Source: Microglena sp. YARC (taxonomy: Eukaryota; Chlorophyta; Chlorophyceae; Chlamydomonadales; Chlamydomonadaceae). Taken from it: 64,000 nucleotides of DNA. The stretch covers positions 57,456,681-57,520,680 of the forward strand of contig CM039464.1 of NCBI GenBank assembly GCA_022414725.1. Direction: 5' to 3'. Shown piece after piece: positions 50,151 to 59,964 of this stretch. Numbering within the stretch: position 1 is the stretch's first letter; each line of letters opens with the position of its first letter. Made by a program: the position numbers and the translations under genes. The notes beneath the pieces were generated by a model that saw nothing but the letters and a program-made list of their open reading frames with translations, searched no databases and was not told the origin of the DNA.

Positions 50151-53100
50151 GAATCAGATTCTATATTATCGTTGTATACCAGTTTTGATTTGTATTTATC
50201 ATGCAATAAATGCCATTTTTTAGCATTTATAATTTTTGTAGAATCATCATACGAAGAACATTTTTTGTCTCGTACACCCCTATCAAGTGTCATCATTTTT
50301 ACACCAAATACACAGAGTATCACATGTTTAACTATGCCTAGTATTTTCTTGTTATCTGAACTATTTAAATCATCTATAGTCATGTTATAGTCTTTGAATA
50401 CATCCATGAAATCAAGCAATTCATCTGTATCAAGAGAAATCAGGTATACACGCATCTTATCTGCAATGAGTTTCGTCTTCATTATACATTTATTCCCTGA
50501 CAACAATGTTTTCATATCAAAATTGTCGAGTATAACTCTTGAAACTCTTTGTCCCTGAATGAGCTTTTGAAAGTAAGCACGACTTTTGTCGTTATACAAT
50601 GATATATTGTAGTCATTCTTTTTTTCATCCATCAACTTATAAATCTTGAATTTGAATCTCTCCTTGTTTTCTTGCTCCGTATTGTTCAACATGTCAACAA
50701 ACCTCAAAAATCTATACAACAAATCAAACTTATCATGGTTGTCATTATAAATTCTACCAACGAAATCGGTTACAAACGCTTGGTCTACGTATTCTATATC
50801 AACATGCCATTTACACCTCATCTTGTATATCAACATCTGCTTCAACTCATCAGTACTCAATGTTTCGTCCGACTTTGTCTTTTTATTTTCAAGTTCCAGA
50901 TAAGCAGTTTTGCCAATCAAGAGATCGGGGGTTAACAATATACGTCCTTTGGTTTCATCGACGGCGTAGTTGGGGATATTTTCAGATACTGAAAACGCAG
51001 ACGCATGCGTCTCAATACCATAGTCACTCTTAAGTGTGTTGATAAGTACTTGGGAATAATGCAATAACGATCTGTTCTTATTAGATATGATACCACTAAG
51101 TATATTATAAGACATACGCGTGGTGTCGTATTCTACTTTGAACTCATCACCATCTTTTTTGACAACAGTATCCACATAGTCGGCGGTAACAGACTGATCA
51201 GGGTAATATTTAGTGATAGACTTAACATCTCTATCTAACCAGGCATCTATAGAAGTACTGTTGATCGGATATCTTGAATGATCTAGGTCCAATGAATCGT
51301 TTATGTAAAGGAACATGTCTCCATCTGTCAAGTTTCTAACACGAAAAAGTTGCTGGAGAGTAAGATCTACCGCAGGCGTTTTGAAACCATTTTCCATATA
51401 TCCCACTAGAGAGTCAAAGTGGACTTCTTCAAAAGAAACACCTGCAGCGACAGTGGGACTGTAAATGAGACAGTCTGCGGTTTTCCATAGACTTGTAACA
51501 TCTTTTAGTAGTTTCTTATCAGTATCTCTGGTGTGAATCACTACATTTATAGATCCTTTCATATTATCCTGTATTGTTTCTTCTAATTTATGCGCAAACG
51601 ATTTAGTATTACTAGCTACGACAACTTTTTTCCCATCAATCAAAAGATCCAATACTTGGTGTATAGCCGTATTAACAAACTTTTCATTTAAACCTTGCTT
51701 GGTGCATATTGTTGCACTCGCGTTTCGCCCATTAGGACGAAGGTAAGTGTTTTTGATCCACATTGCTTTTACCTGCTTGATTTTCTCTATATATTTAACA
51801 ACGTCATACACAATCTCGTGGTCGACACAAGCATCCAAGAAATATATCTTACCGGCAACTAGTAGCATTTCCTCAAGAGACGCACTGACAGCCGAACGCG
51901 ACTGCATAACGTCACTATTCATGTGTAGGAGGACCGATACAGCTTCATCCATAATGACATAGTCAAACTTGGAACAATCTATTCTATACAGGGAATCTAG
52001 ACATATTACAACCTTGTCCTCCTTGATAGGTCCATATATGTTCTGATAAGACTTGAATCCATACGTTTCAAACTCCGCTGTATACTTTGAAGCCAATAAA
52101 ATACCATATGTGACAACCAGACATCTAGTTTCGGGTTTAATAACCTTATCAAATAACTTGAGAATAGCTTTGGTTTTACCAACCACCATCTGACCCCAAA
52201 TACATACAATAGGATGTATAGGATAGTCCAGCATACTATCTTGGTCATACACATGGTCCCACTTTATGACATCATGCTTTCCGTGCAGATTAACATTATT
52301 AGACAGAGAATCTAGAGCTTTAATACTATCTCCAAGATCATGGATCTTTATCACCTTGTCGACAGTACATTGTGCGATTTTACAGTCTGGGTTGCTACAT
52401 TTCATGACAAGTAACTTCTTATTATGATGGTATTCAATGCATCCGCCCTCATGGATTTGACGAGAACCTTTTGTGTTATTCTTGAATACAACAAAAGGAG
52501 TGTCCGTTCTTGCCATTTTATGGAGAGTGGCACACGTAATGCCTCTATCTCTTTCCATGTTGCTCCACTTGTTTTGACACTCAATCAAGTTGAACTTGGG
52601 ACTTTGCTTACTGAACTCTACCCATGTCTCCAACATACCGTCTCCTATATTCTTAAGAGCAAAACCTACATTGAGCCAGTCTTGATAAACATCAGCACGA
52701 GAGGGAGAGATGAGTTTCTGTATGTTTTTCATAGCAGATGCCTTGACAACATTAGAGTATGGACAGGGGATACCCGTTGTATGAAACACATACACATGTG
52801 GCGCAATACAGTTGCTACTCGTGATCACGGCCTCATTGAAGGTTTCGACGATTTGCTTCTTGACAGCTTCAAGCACAGACGGATCAATTAACGATATATT
52901 GTTCATGTCATGTCTCTCTAAAGGGATTGTGTTGATGCTCTTGATGGACAAATGAGTATTCTTTATGAGTGATAAATTTGTACAAATGTCAGCGTCTATA
53001 TATGGAAATACGACACCTGGAAAACCATCATAACCGGAATCGTGTACACACATTAAGTGGTCTTGAATCCGTGTTGAAGACGAACCCCATGGCTTCAATG

Positions 53101-53797
53101 GGTGCCATTTATCCGTTTTGAACTTGGCAGAATACAGGAGTCTAAAAGACCTGAAGTTAGAGTATATAGAAGTGTCTATGATACTTTTTAGAACATCCTT
53201 GTCATAGTAATTGAACATTTCTATCTCCTCTGGTGTATTGTGTATGTTTGACAAGAGGTATCTTTGAAAGTTAAGAATAATCTGTTGCACACAGAGCATG
53301 TTCAGACATGGTATGTCAATCTTGATGTGACAAGAAAACTTTGTTGGCGAATGCGAAGTGCCAACCTGGAAGTTCGTGCCTAGTTTCATAACAATATCAT
53401 GGGAATACACGTGTTTGATGAAACTCGTAAACTTGGCAGTAAACATGTCAATGAACACAATGTCATCAACCACAAAAACAATAGGATCAATCGGTCTGTC
53501 AATGTCCAAACACACGTACACAGGGGTTGTGCGCTTATCTGGAATGACTTCGTAAAAGTGCGGTCTGTTGTCTATTTTACATGCATAATTGTCAAAGAAA
53601 TAGTGGATGCATTCATCAGAGAACCACGAAAAACACTTTGATGCAGTGCGTGGACTAGAGTCAGCAGAGATAATCCACTTATCATCAGGACACTTGTTTT
53701 TATCTAAAGCGACTTTGGAATGATGGAATTCACTTAAGGGTTTCATTGATATATACTTATTATTGTGTTTCTTGGTCGGGGTGCAATAATTTTTCAT
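50126..53797 (-). CDS. Primase fused to origin-binding-type helicase
   Basis: This 1223-residue protein has an N-terminal archaeo-eukaryotic primase-like domain. The catalytic hDhD motif is VCLDID (residues 95-100), and SFRLLYSAKFK (~216) and a later CSNPDCKIAQC zinc-binding-like segment (~469) support it. A superfamily II helicase of the herpesvirus origin-binding-protein type follows: GQMVVGKTK (Walker A, ~535), YVIMDEAVS (Walker B, ~612) and SPTVAAGVSFE (~781). The C-terminal ~350 residues are not recognised. This fusion is typical of mimivirus-like and related giant viruses, where it is thought to prime and open DNA for replication. The ATG at 53797 follows a TATATTTAT. The stop is TAA; no internal TAG occurs. 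It is intact. Confidence 0.85.
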   Translation of the reverse strand: MKNYCTPTKKHNNKYISMKPLSEFHHSKVALDKNKCPDDKWIISADSSPRTASKCFSWFSDECIHYFFDNYACKIDNRPHFYEVIPDKRTTPVYVCLDIDRPIDPIVFVVDDIVFIDMFTAKFTSFIKHVYSHDIVMKLGTNFQVGTSHSPTKFSCHIKIDIPCLNMLCVQQIILNFQRYLLSNIHNTPEEIEMFNYYDKDVLKSIIDTSIYSNFRSFRLLYSAKFKTDKWHPLKPWGSSSTRIQDHLMCVHDSGYDGFPGVVFPYIDADICTNLSLIKNTHLSIKSINTIPLERHDMNNISLIDPSVLEAVKKQIVETFNEAVITSSNCIAPHVYVFHTTGIPCPYSNVVKASAMKNIQKLISPSRADVYQDWLNVGFALKNIGDGMLETWVEFSKQSPKFNLIECQNKWSNMERDRGITCATLHKMARTDTPFVVFKNNTKGSRQIHEGGCIEYHHNKKLLVMKCSNPDCKIAQCTVDKVIKIHDLGDSIKALDSLSNNVNLHGKHDVIKWDHVYDQDSMLDYPIHPIVCIWGQMVVGKTKAILKLFDKVIKPETRCLVVTYGILLASKYTAEFETYGFKSYQNIYGPIKEDKVVICLDSLYRIDCSKFDYVIMDEAVSVLLHMNSDVMQSRSAVSASLEEMLLVAGKIYFLDACVDHEIVYDVVKYIEKIKQVKAMWIKNTYLRPNGRNASATICTKQGLNEKFVNTAIHQVLDLLIDGKKVVVASNTKSFAHKLEETIQDNMKGSINVVIHTRDTDKKLLKDVTSLWKTADCLIYSPTVAAGVSFEEVHFDSLVGYMENGFKTPAVDLTLQQLFRVRNLTDGDMFLYINDSLDLDHSRYPINSTSIDAWLDRDVKSITKYYPDQSVTADYVDTVVKKDGDEFKVEYDTTRMSYNILSGIISNKNRSLLHYSQVLINTLKSDYGIETHASAFSVSENIPNYAVDETKGRILLTPDLLIGKTAYLELENKKTKSDETLSTDELKQMLIYKMRCKWHVDIEYVDQAFVTDFVGRIYNDNHDKFDLLYRFLRFVDMLNNTEQENKERFKFKIYKLMDEKKNDYNISLYNDKSRAYFQKLIQGQRVSRVILDNFDMKTLLSGNKCIMKTKLIADKMRVYLISLDTDELLDFMDVFKDYNMTIDDLNSSDNKKILGIVKHVILCVFGVKMMTLDRGVRDKKCSSYDDSTKIINAKKWHLLHDKYKSKLVYNDNIESDSEGDHIDG

Positions 53798-53902
53798 TTT
53801 TATATTTATGTCTTAAGAATACTTAAGACAGTTGTTCTTAAGTCATTACTTAAAAAAATGATGTGTCTTATGTGTATATAAGACACGTCGCATATTATAA
53901 AC
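53798..53902. promoter_or_regulatory. Divergent promoter with nested palindromes
   Basis: The 105-bp gap contains TTAAGACAGTTGTTCTTAA and GTGTCTTATGTGTATATAAG plus ACAC, both imperfect palindromes. A shared TTAAG/CTTAAG motif occurs four times. TATATAAG and ATATTATAAA could serve as TATA boxes for the plus-strand gene. Confidence 0.5.
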
Positions 53903-54259
53903 ATGCAAACTACATGTGAAAAACGTGCATGTAATAATATAAACAAGTCAAAGTACAAGTTGTTCTCTACAGAGTTAGAGAAAATGATACTTACTAAAGG
54001 GAGCATCACGCATGAAAACATGGACGAACTCCTGACATTGTTGTGTGATGTGATGAAATTTGACCCGAATATGAAAAGATACGACAAGGAAAAAATAGAC
54101 AGAATTAGACAAGAGACTGGTATGTCAACTTACGATATGTTTCAACGGAAACACTACGAAAAAAACAAAGAAGAAATGGATAAGAAAAACGCCGCAAAAT
54201 CAAGGAAACGGAATGAAGCAAAGAAAATTGCAGATAAAATGAAAAATCTAGGATTATAA
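53903..54259 (+). CDS. Small basic protein of unknown function
   Basis: The 118-residue protein is strongly charged. The middle contains a helix pair (NMDELLTLLCDVMKFD). The C-terminal third is Lys/Arg-rich (KNKEEMDKKNAAKSRKRNEA), which suggests a coiled coil or a nucleic-acid-binding tail. I do not recognise a family. It starts 23 bases after a TATATAAG and is divergent from the primase-helicase. The stop is TAA. Confidence 0.6.
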   Translation: MQTTCEKRACNNINKSKYKLFSTELEKMILTKGSITHENMDELLTLLCDVMKFDPNMKRYDKEKIDRIRQETGMSTYDMFQRKHYEKNKEEMDKKNAAKSRKRNEAKKIADKMKNLGL

Positions 54260-54599
54260 CAGGTTAGTGTGACAAATCAGACATTATTTTTGACAAAAAC
54301 TACAGAGGGAGACAGTTAATCGGATTCATTATATGATTTAGAGAATATAATGGAATAACAGGGTTTCAGAGCGGATATACTTGGTCTTACCGCGAAACAT
54401 GAAAATTAAATCAAGGAATTACAACAGATGACAAGGATAAAAACACATAAAAACGATTCACGGACACGGGACAATCATATGAAAAACTTTTTTGCAGGTG
54501 ATTTAATCATAAATCTTATTCAAAAACGTGTATTTATACTAGATATTCACTACATAGGAATGCACAAAACATAAATATTTCAAGTACAATACTAGATAC
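54260..54599. other. Intergenic stretch
   Basis: There is no gene by the standard code. A segment near 54360 (AGGGTTTCAGAGCGGA) resembles one near 48545 (GGAGGTTTCAGAACGGA), hinting at a shared ancestral sequence. Confidence 0.3.
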
Positions 54600-55856
54600 A
54601 AACAGAAAGCATATCGCTTTAAGCCCCTCGCGATTTTCAAGTTTTTATCTAGGAAATATTTTCAATTACCAAAAACGGGAAAAGCCAAAAGCATATCTCT
54701 TTAAGCCCATCTGAAAATTAATATTTTGGATGTCGCCCTCCATTTTGTTATATATACGGAGATTCAACGTCATTCTTGAAGAAAAAAAACGGCCACTTTG
54801 TTCTTTTGCCGGACTATAGATGACAGGGGGGACAAAGTGGCCGTTTTTTGAACATTTACTCACAATACCATTATCCATCAATATGATCAACTTCACGTAT
54901 CAGTCACAGAATACTCGTAAAACAAGAAGGACGATTTACATAATGTAACATGGGAAAAGCATATCGCTTTAAGCCCCCCTGAAAATTAATATTTTGGATG
55001 TAGCCCTCCATTTTGTTATATATACGGAGATTCAACGTCATTCTTGAAGAAAAAAAACGGCCACTTTGTTCTTTTGCCGGACTATAGATGACAGGGGGGA
55101 CAAAGTGGCCGTTTTTTGAACATTTACTCACAATACCATTATCCATCAATATGATCAACTTCATGTATCAGTCACAGAATACTCTTAAAACAAGAAGGAC
55201 GATTTACATTATGTAACATGGGAAAAGCATATCGCTTTAAGCCCCTCGCGATTTTCAAATTTTTATCTAGGAAATATTTTCAATTACCAAAAACGGGAAA
55301 AGCCAAAAGCATATCTCTTTAAGCCCCCCTGAAAATTAATATTTCGGATGTAGCCCTCCATTTTGTTATATATACGGAGATTCAACGTCATTTTTGAAGA
55401 AAAAAAACGGCCACTTTGTTCTTTTGCCGGACTATAGATGACAGGGGGGACAAAGTGGCCGTTTTAAAACATTTACTCACAATACCATTATCCATCAATA
55501 TGATCAACTTCATGTATCAGTCACAGAATACTCGTAAAACAAGAAGGACGATTTACATAATGTAACATGGGAAAAGCATATCGCTTTAAGCCCCTCGCGA
55601 TTTTCAAGTTTTTATCTAGGAAATATTTTCAATTACCAAAAACGGGAAAAGATAAAAGCATATCTCTTTAAGCCCCTCTGAAAATTAATATTTTGGATGT
55701 AGCCCTCCATTTTGTTATATATACGGAGATTCAACGTCATTTTTGAAGAAAAAAAACGGCCACTTTGTTCTTTTGCCGGACTATAGATGACAGGGGGGAC
55801 AAAGTGGCCGTTTTTAAAGTGAACATTTACTCATAATACCATTATCCATCAATGTG
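54600..55856. repeat. Hairpin modules, copies 3-6 in tandem
   Basis: Four modules of ~210-290 bp follow each other, with hairpins at 54783-54849, 55052-55117, 55402-55465 and 55751-55815. Each includes GCATATCGCTTTAAGCCCCT, the hairpin and a copy of the primase tail (CATTATCCATCAATATGATC). The second lacks part of its left half. In copies 5 and 6 the right arm is shortened to CCGTTTT(T)AAA. Short minus-strand ORFs across them are by-products. Confidence 0.9.
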
Positions 55857-56138
55857 ATTGATTCGAAAATCAATCTGATTATTGTCTTTTTAAAACGAAT
55901 TAGTAGGAACTATAATTCTCTCATCTCTCCGGACTATAGATGAAGGGGGGGGGGGGCGAACAGGGCATGAAAAATCCACAAACCTACTTAATGAAATCTC
56001 AAAACGGCATTGGACATCATTGAAAATTTGTAGGAACATAATAGATTAACACATACATGTCATATAGAAGTATACATCAGTCCCGGATGTCTATATAAAA
56101 AACGGGTGTGTTTTTTCACATATTTTTTGACTGACATC
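55857..56138. other. Intergenic stretch with TATA-like box
   Basis: It holds a short palindrome (TGATTCGAAAATCA), a G-run (55947-55956) preceded by CGGACTATAGATGA, a fragment of the hairpin-module loop, and TCTATATAAAAAACGGG at 56088-56104, a likely TATA box for the next gene. Confidence 0.45.
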
Positions 56139-56270
56139 ATGAAGCAACCGGTTGTCACGTATGAAATGACATCAACGTTAGGATTGAACAGAGATACATG
56201 TGCTTGTAGTCATATAAAAATGAAAAAGAGAGTTGTATTACAAGAACCCGTAATCAATCAAAATGGATGA
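56139..56270 (+). CDS. 43-residue ORF overlapping the D5 start (tentative)
   Basis: The ORF begins MKQPVVTYEMTSTLGLNRDT, about 40 bases after a good TATA-like box. Its TGA lies within ATGGATGA, overlapping the ATG of the D5-like fragment in another frame. It may be a short upstream gene, a regulatory upstream ORF, or the true N-terminus of the D5 protein separated by an indel. No family recognised. Confidence 0.3.
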   Translation: MKQPVVTYEMTSTLGLNRDTCACSHIKMKKRVVLQEPVINQNG

Positions 56271-56700
56271 AATATTAAACTGCGACGGATCGCATGCAGC
56301 AATTGCCAAAATCGCCCAGAATGCCTTTAGTGATACATGCGTTCCAATATCAAGGGACTTGTGGTACGTATTCAACGGGACACTTTGGGAGCGACATTGG
56401 TCCGAAGCACACGTAATGATAGGGTTGTCGACCACTATCAGATATAAGTTTGAAGCGGCAATTAGCCTGCTAAAATCACAACTTACGATAGAAGACGATC
56501 ACGAGAATACACCTAAACTGAAAGAAATCAATAAGAAATGCAAAGACATGGAAAAGATAGTATTAAGACTCCAAAATAGGAATCACAAAGTCAAATGCAA
56601 AAGCGGAATAGTAAAACTCATGAAAAACCCTGATTTTGTCAACAAACTTGACTCGAAACAACACATTATAGCTTTCAAAAATGGACTATGGGACTATCGT
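56263..56700 (+). pseudogene. 5' fragment of a D5-like helicase-primase
   Basis: About 145 residues resemble the region at the start of poxvirus/mimivirus D5-type proteins. RDLWYVFNGTLWERH is followed by a helical part and IVKLMKNPDFVNKLD, then HIIAFKNGLWDY, the FxNGVYDL-like motif of the D5N domain. The ATPase domain that should follow is absent. At about 56700 the sequence changes abruptly into antisense Elp3, so the frame to 56901 is chimeric and meaningless. D5 proteins are hexameric replicative helicases essential to these viruses, so a complete copy would have to exist elsewhere if the virus is active. Confidence 0.7.
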
Positions 56701-58212
56701 ATTTTTCCTAGGACTACACCGAAGGCACAAAAATCCATACAATATACCGTCTCTTTGAGCTTCTATAAAAATCTCTGTGCCTTCAGATGCATTAAATTCT
56801 CTAGTTATTATCTTATAATCGTCATTGAATACTCTATCATTGACTTCCCTACACCTGATACAATTACAACGCAACCCATCATTTTCAAGGATCTTGGGTA
56901 GCTCGCTCCTAAGACTCGAGTCGTAATCCGAATTCAGAGAGTATGTGAATGGGATGTCACGAACAATGCGATTCAATCTAATCCACGGGAATATCAAGCT
57001 CTTCACTTTCAAAATGAGATTTGTTTGAGATTCCCAAGAATACGGAATGTATGTATTGTTCTTGTACCATTCTTCTATTTTAGTAAAAGGAACGATAGTG
57101 CAAGGATATATCTTCCACTGATCAACTTGGAATTCAGGATACTTTAATTTCCACAATTCGTCACCTGTTTGTTTATTGTAAGTTTTCTGTAAGACGTTCA
57201 ACAATACTCCTACGAACATTGCCTCGTCTTTTTCGACATCAGACCCTGGCAGGTTAGGCATCCAATGCGCGTCTACTTTGAAACCACAGTCTTTTAAAAG
57301 TTGTATCGCATTGATAGTATCTTTCATCGAGCATTTGCGGTTAACTTTTCTTAAGATATCTTCATTCATGTGTTGTATACCGATCTGAACACGAGTGCAT
57401 CCATACTGTCGAAACAATCGTAACGATTCGGGACAAATTGTATCAGGTCGAGTCTCTAATGTCAATCCTACCACCTTGCATTTGGCATGTCTGTTGTAAT
57501 CACGTTCATGTGCCAATATATATCTATCTCTACACCTGTCTATGGCAGACGAAAACGTATTTGCCGCATAATACAAGTCTCTTACAAATTCAGCCCTATA
57601 TTCTTCTGGATAAGACTCCCATGTTCCTCCGAGAACAAGGACCTCTAGTTTGTCTATGTCGTGGCCATTGTTGTACAACGCCGTCATTCGATCGTACATT
57701 TGACGAACACAATCGAATTCGTTCCGATTTGCTCGCAACACTCCGGGTTCTCCTTTCAAATACGACCGTGGTTGTCCAGGTTCGTTAGGACAATAAGAAC
57801 AATCCCAATTGCAACTAAAGTTGTTTGTATGTAGTTTACTGTCCTTGTGATATGATGGGGTAGCGCTCGTGAATATAGTGATAGACACTATCCCAGAGTG
57901 TGATTTGCCTTTTTTGACACGTAGTCTGTGTCTTATGATGTCGTGATCGTGTTCGCCATATAATTTATCATCTTGTAGTCTCAACAACTTGTAGCACTTG
58001 TAAATGTAACATTTTTTGGCACAACATTTGTGTTTTCTCTTGAGAGCATCTAGCGGGTCTGTTGTATTCAGAATGTCTAAAAGTATATCATTGTATGCCA
58101 ACGCATCTTCTAAATCTGGTTCGTCAAATCTAGCATTTATAGCTGTATCAAACTTGGCATCAAGTTCTTCGATGTCCACTATTTTAACAATATTGTTCTT
58201 CATAGTACACAT
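56686..58212 (-). pseudogene. Elp3-like radical-SAM protein lacking its acetyltransferase end
   Basis: The radical-SAM iron-sulfur motif CNWDCSYC (Cys 134, 138, 141) is intact. Family blocks follow in order: LEVLVLGGTWESYPEEYR (~190), TLETRPDTI, GCTRVQIGIQHMNEDILRKV and GFKVDAHWMPNLPGSD. The C-terminal GNAT domain is cut: it begins (AQRDGILYGFLCLR), but after 'CSP' the sequence enters the D5 fragment and ends seven codons later at a TAG. Full-length Elp3 proteins are about 40-60 residues longer and end with an acetyl-CoA-binding GNAT fold. Elp3 modifies wobble uridines of tRNA; Elp3-like genes are reported in some giant viruses. Without GNAT, activity is unlikely. Confidence 0.75.
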
Positions 58213-58364
58213 TTTAAGTGTATTGATTGTATGCTACGTATCATTTTTTTAAATGAATTTAATTGATCTATAAAAAAACTTACATTTGTTTGCTTGTTAA
58301 CATATTAACACGGTATTAGTATTTAAAAAGAAATAACAGGAAACCGAGTAACTGTTCTACCCCT

Positions 58365-58402
58365 TTTTTGGCGCGAGCTACACAGTATACACTTACTGTG
58401 TA
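58365..58402 (-). terminator. Small hairpin at the helicase stop codon
   Basis: CACAGTA-TACACT-TACTGTG forms a 7-bp stem that includes the TAA of the gene at 58393-59964. It may be a short version of a transcription-end palindrome. Confidence 0.3.
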
Positions 58403-59964
58403 TTAATCGTATTTGATGTTTTGTCCACAACTTGTTTCCATTCTTCTTGACTAATCATGTCTTTCAAACAGAATAGCTTGCCATTTCCAATCACAGTCGA
58501 TTTTTGACGCAACATCATCTCATTTGAAATGGCACCGCATAATATATTTTCCGTTGCCAGTAAAACAGGTTTTCGTCGAGTATCCGAAGAGTATACATTT
58601 GAAAGCATACCGCAAGCCCTACCGAATCGTTGAGAGTTGATTGCGGCACGTTGATCCTTGTCTTTCGTATCTGTGAAACAAAATGCTGTGCATACAAAAT
58701 CAATGCATGGATCTTGGCATGCAATAAGAGCCACAATTGGTTTATCAGGATAGTCTATCTGTCTGTTTTCACTACTCTTCATGTTGTCAAGAGCGTTTGA
58801 TAAAGTCTTGAGTTTAATATACTCTATTTTCTCTACTTTTTCTTTTATGCGATCTTCGTAATTGGTGTTCATGAACAAAGCAGCCTGTAGCACGTGTGTG
58901 AGTGCATAGTCTTCTTTTTGCTCAATTGTAGACTCAACTAGCTTACGGTTATACCTATACATCTTCAACCCACCATTATCAGCTTTGGTATCGATTTCCT
59001 TATACGGTATAAACCAGGTCTTGACAATACCAATATCGTTGACATAATGGACACGATAATTTTTCATATTCCGTCCGTTTAACTCGACGGTTACATTGTA
59101 CCCGATTTTGAACAGTTTTTTTACCATATTCTCATGATTATTGACACTAGATGTGACCGCGATCAATGTCAATTCCTTCTTAGCTTCTGGCAAGCATTTG
59201 AGAGATGATAATACAACATCTTCTTTGTAATAAGAGTAAGCTTCTTTTGTCTGGTCAACTCTTTTCCGCTCGAATGTAATGGGTCGCCAAACATTAGGCG
59301 TTTCCTTGAACCAACTTGGACCTACATATGTATTGAAAGGCTTGACATACTGGTGCTCAACTACAGGATTGTACACAATGTCGCGAATTACATCACTGTT
59401 TTTAAACTTTTTCGAATCATCATCTGCTATTTGACAAATGCTCTTCGATAAATTACCCACAGTGGCTTTGATAAAAATGAGTTTAGTGTTGGGAATGTGT
59501 CTTTCCACTTTCCGCACAAAAGATAATCGCGTCTTGACTCCGTTATATCCGCCTTGATCAACTTCATCGAAGATGACAACAACTTGTTTGTAACAAGAGT
59601 TGTGTATAAAGTCTATCATGTTTGCGGTATTTCTTGAATTCCAAAAGTCTACAATCATCATATTTTCTTTGATGCACTTGACTGGCAAGTTATTGCTTTT
59701 GTATATGTGGTTCTTTTTCACAACACTGTCTGGTAGTTGTATCTTGGCTCGTCGTAGGATTTGGTTTGCACCACACACACTATTAGCTTGAGTTATGAAC
59801 AATATGATGGTTTGTTTCGAATTGTGTAATCTTTCAGACATGATTTCAAAAGTTCTCCGCGTCTTGCCAGACTGCATCGGTGCATCTACTAGAACAGCTT
59901 TCCAATTGTTCATTGTATCGTATGAGATTTTTCTGTTTTTCTGCTTTAAATGTTTTTCTATCAT
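58393..59964 (-). CDS. DEAD-like superfamily II ATPase/helicase
   Basis: The 523-residue protein has Walker A (DAPMQSGKT, residues 27-35), a DEVD-type Walker B (VVIFDEVDQGG, ~131), a motif-III-like KATVGNLS and a candidate motif VI (SQRFGRACGM, ~447). This is the layout of an SF2 nucleic-acid-dependent ATPase. I cannot name a narrower family. Its ATG shares a base with the upstream gene's stop if that gene is read through its TAG (TAATG at 59962-59966), which implies co-transcription. The stop is TAA. No internal TAG occurs. Confidence 0.7.
   Translation of the reverse strand: MIEKHLKQKNRKISYDTMNNWKAVLVDAPMQSGKTRRTFEIMSERLHNSKQTIILFITQANSVCGANQILRRAKIQLPDSVVKKNHIYKSNNLPVKCIKENMMIVDFWNSRNTANMIDFIHNSCYKQVVVIFDEVDQGGYNGVKTRLSFVRKVERHIPNTKLIFIKATVGNLSKSICQIADDDSKKFKNSDVIRDIVYNPVVEHQYVKPFNTYVGPSWFKETPNVWRPITFERKRVDQTKEAYSYYKEDVVLSSLKCLPEAKKELTLIAVTSSVNNHENMVKKLFKIGYNVTVELNGRNMKNYRVHYVNDIGIVKTWFIPYKEIDTKADNGGLKMYRYNRKLVESTIEQKEDYALTHVLQAALFMNTNYEDRIKEKVEKIEYIKLKTLSNALDNMKSSENRQIDYPDKPIVALIACQDPCIDFVCTAFCFTDTKDKDQRAAINSQRFGRACGMLSNVYSSDTRRKPVLLATENILCGAISNEMMLRQKSTVIGNGKLFCLKDMISQEEWKQVVDKTSNTINTQ

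Noticed and set aside
49305..55164. Several 67-104-residue minus-strand ORFs with shared sequence (MKLIILMDNGIVSKCSKNGHF-like)
   Set aside because: They are translations of the hairpin modules, including the 3' end of the primase gene in the wrong context; their ends vary between copies.
56701..56901. C-terminal third of the plus-strand ORF starting at 56263
   Set aside because: It reads the antisense strand of the Elp3-like gene beyond the breakpoint and has no independent coding character.
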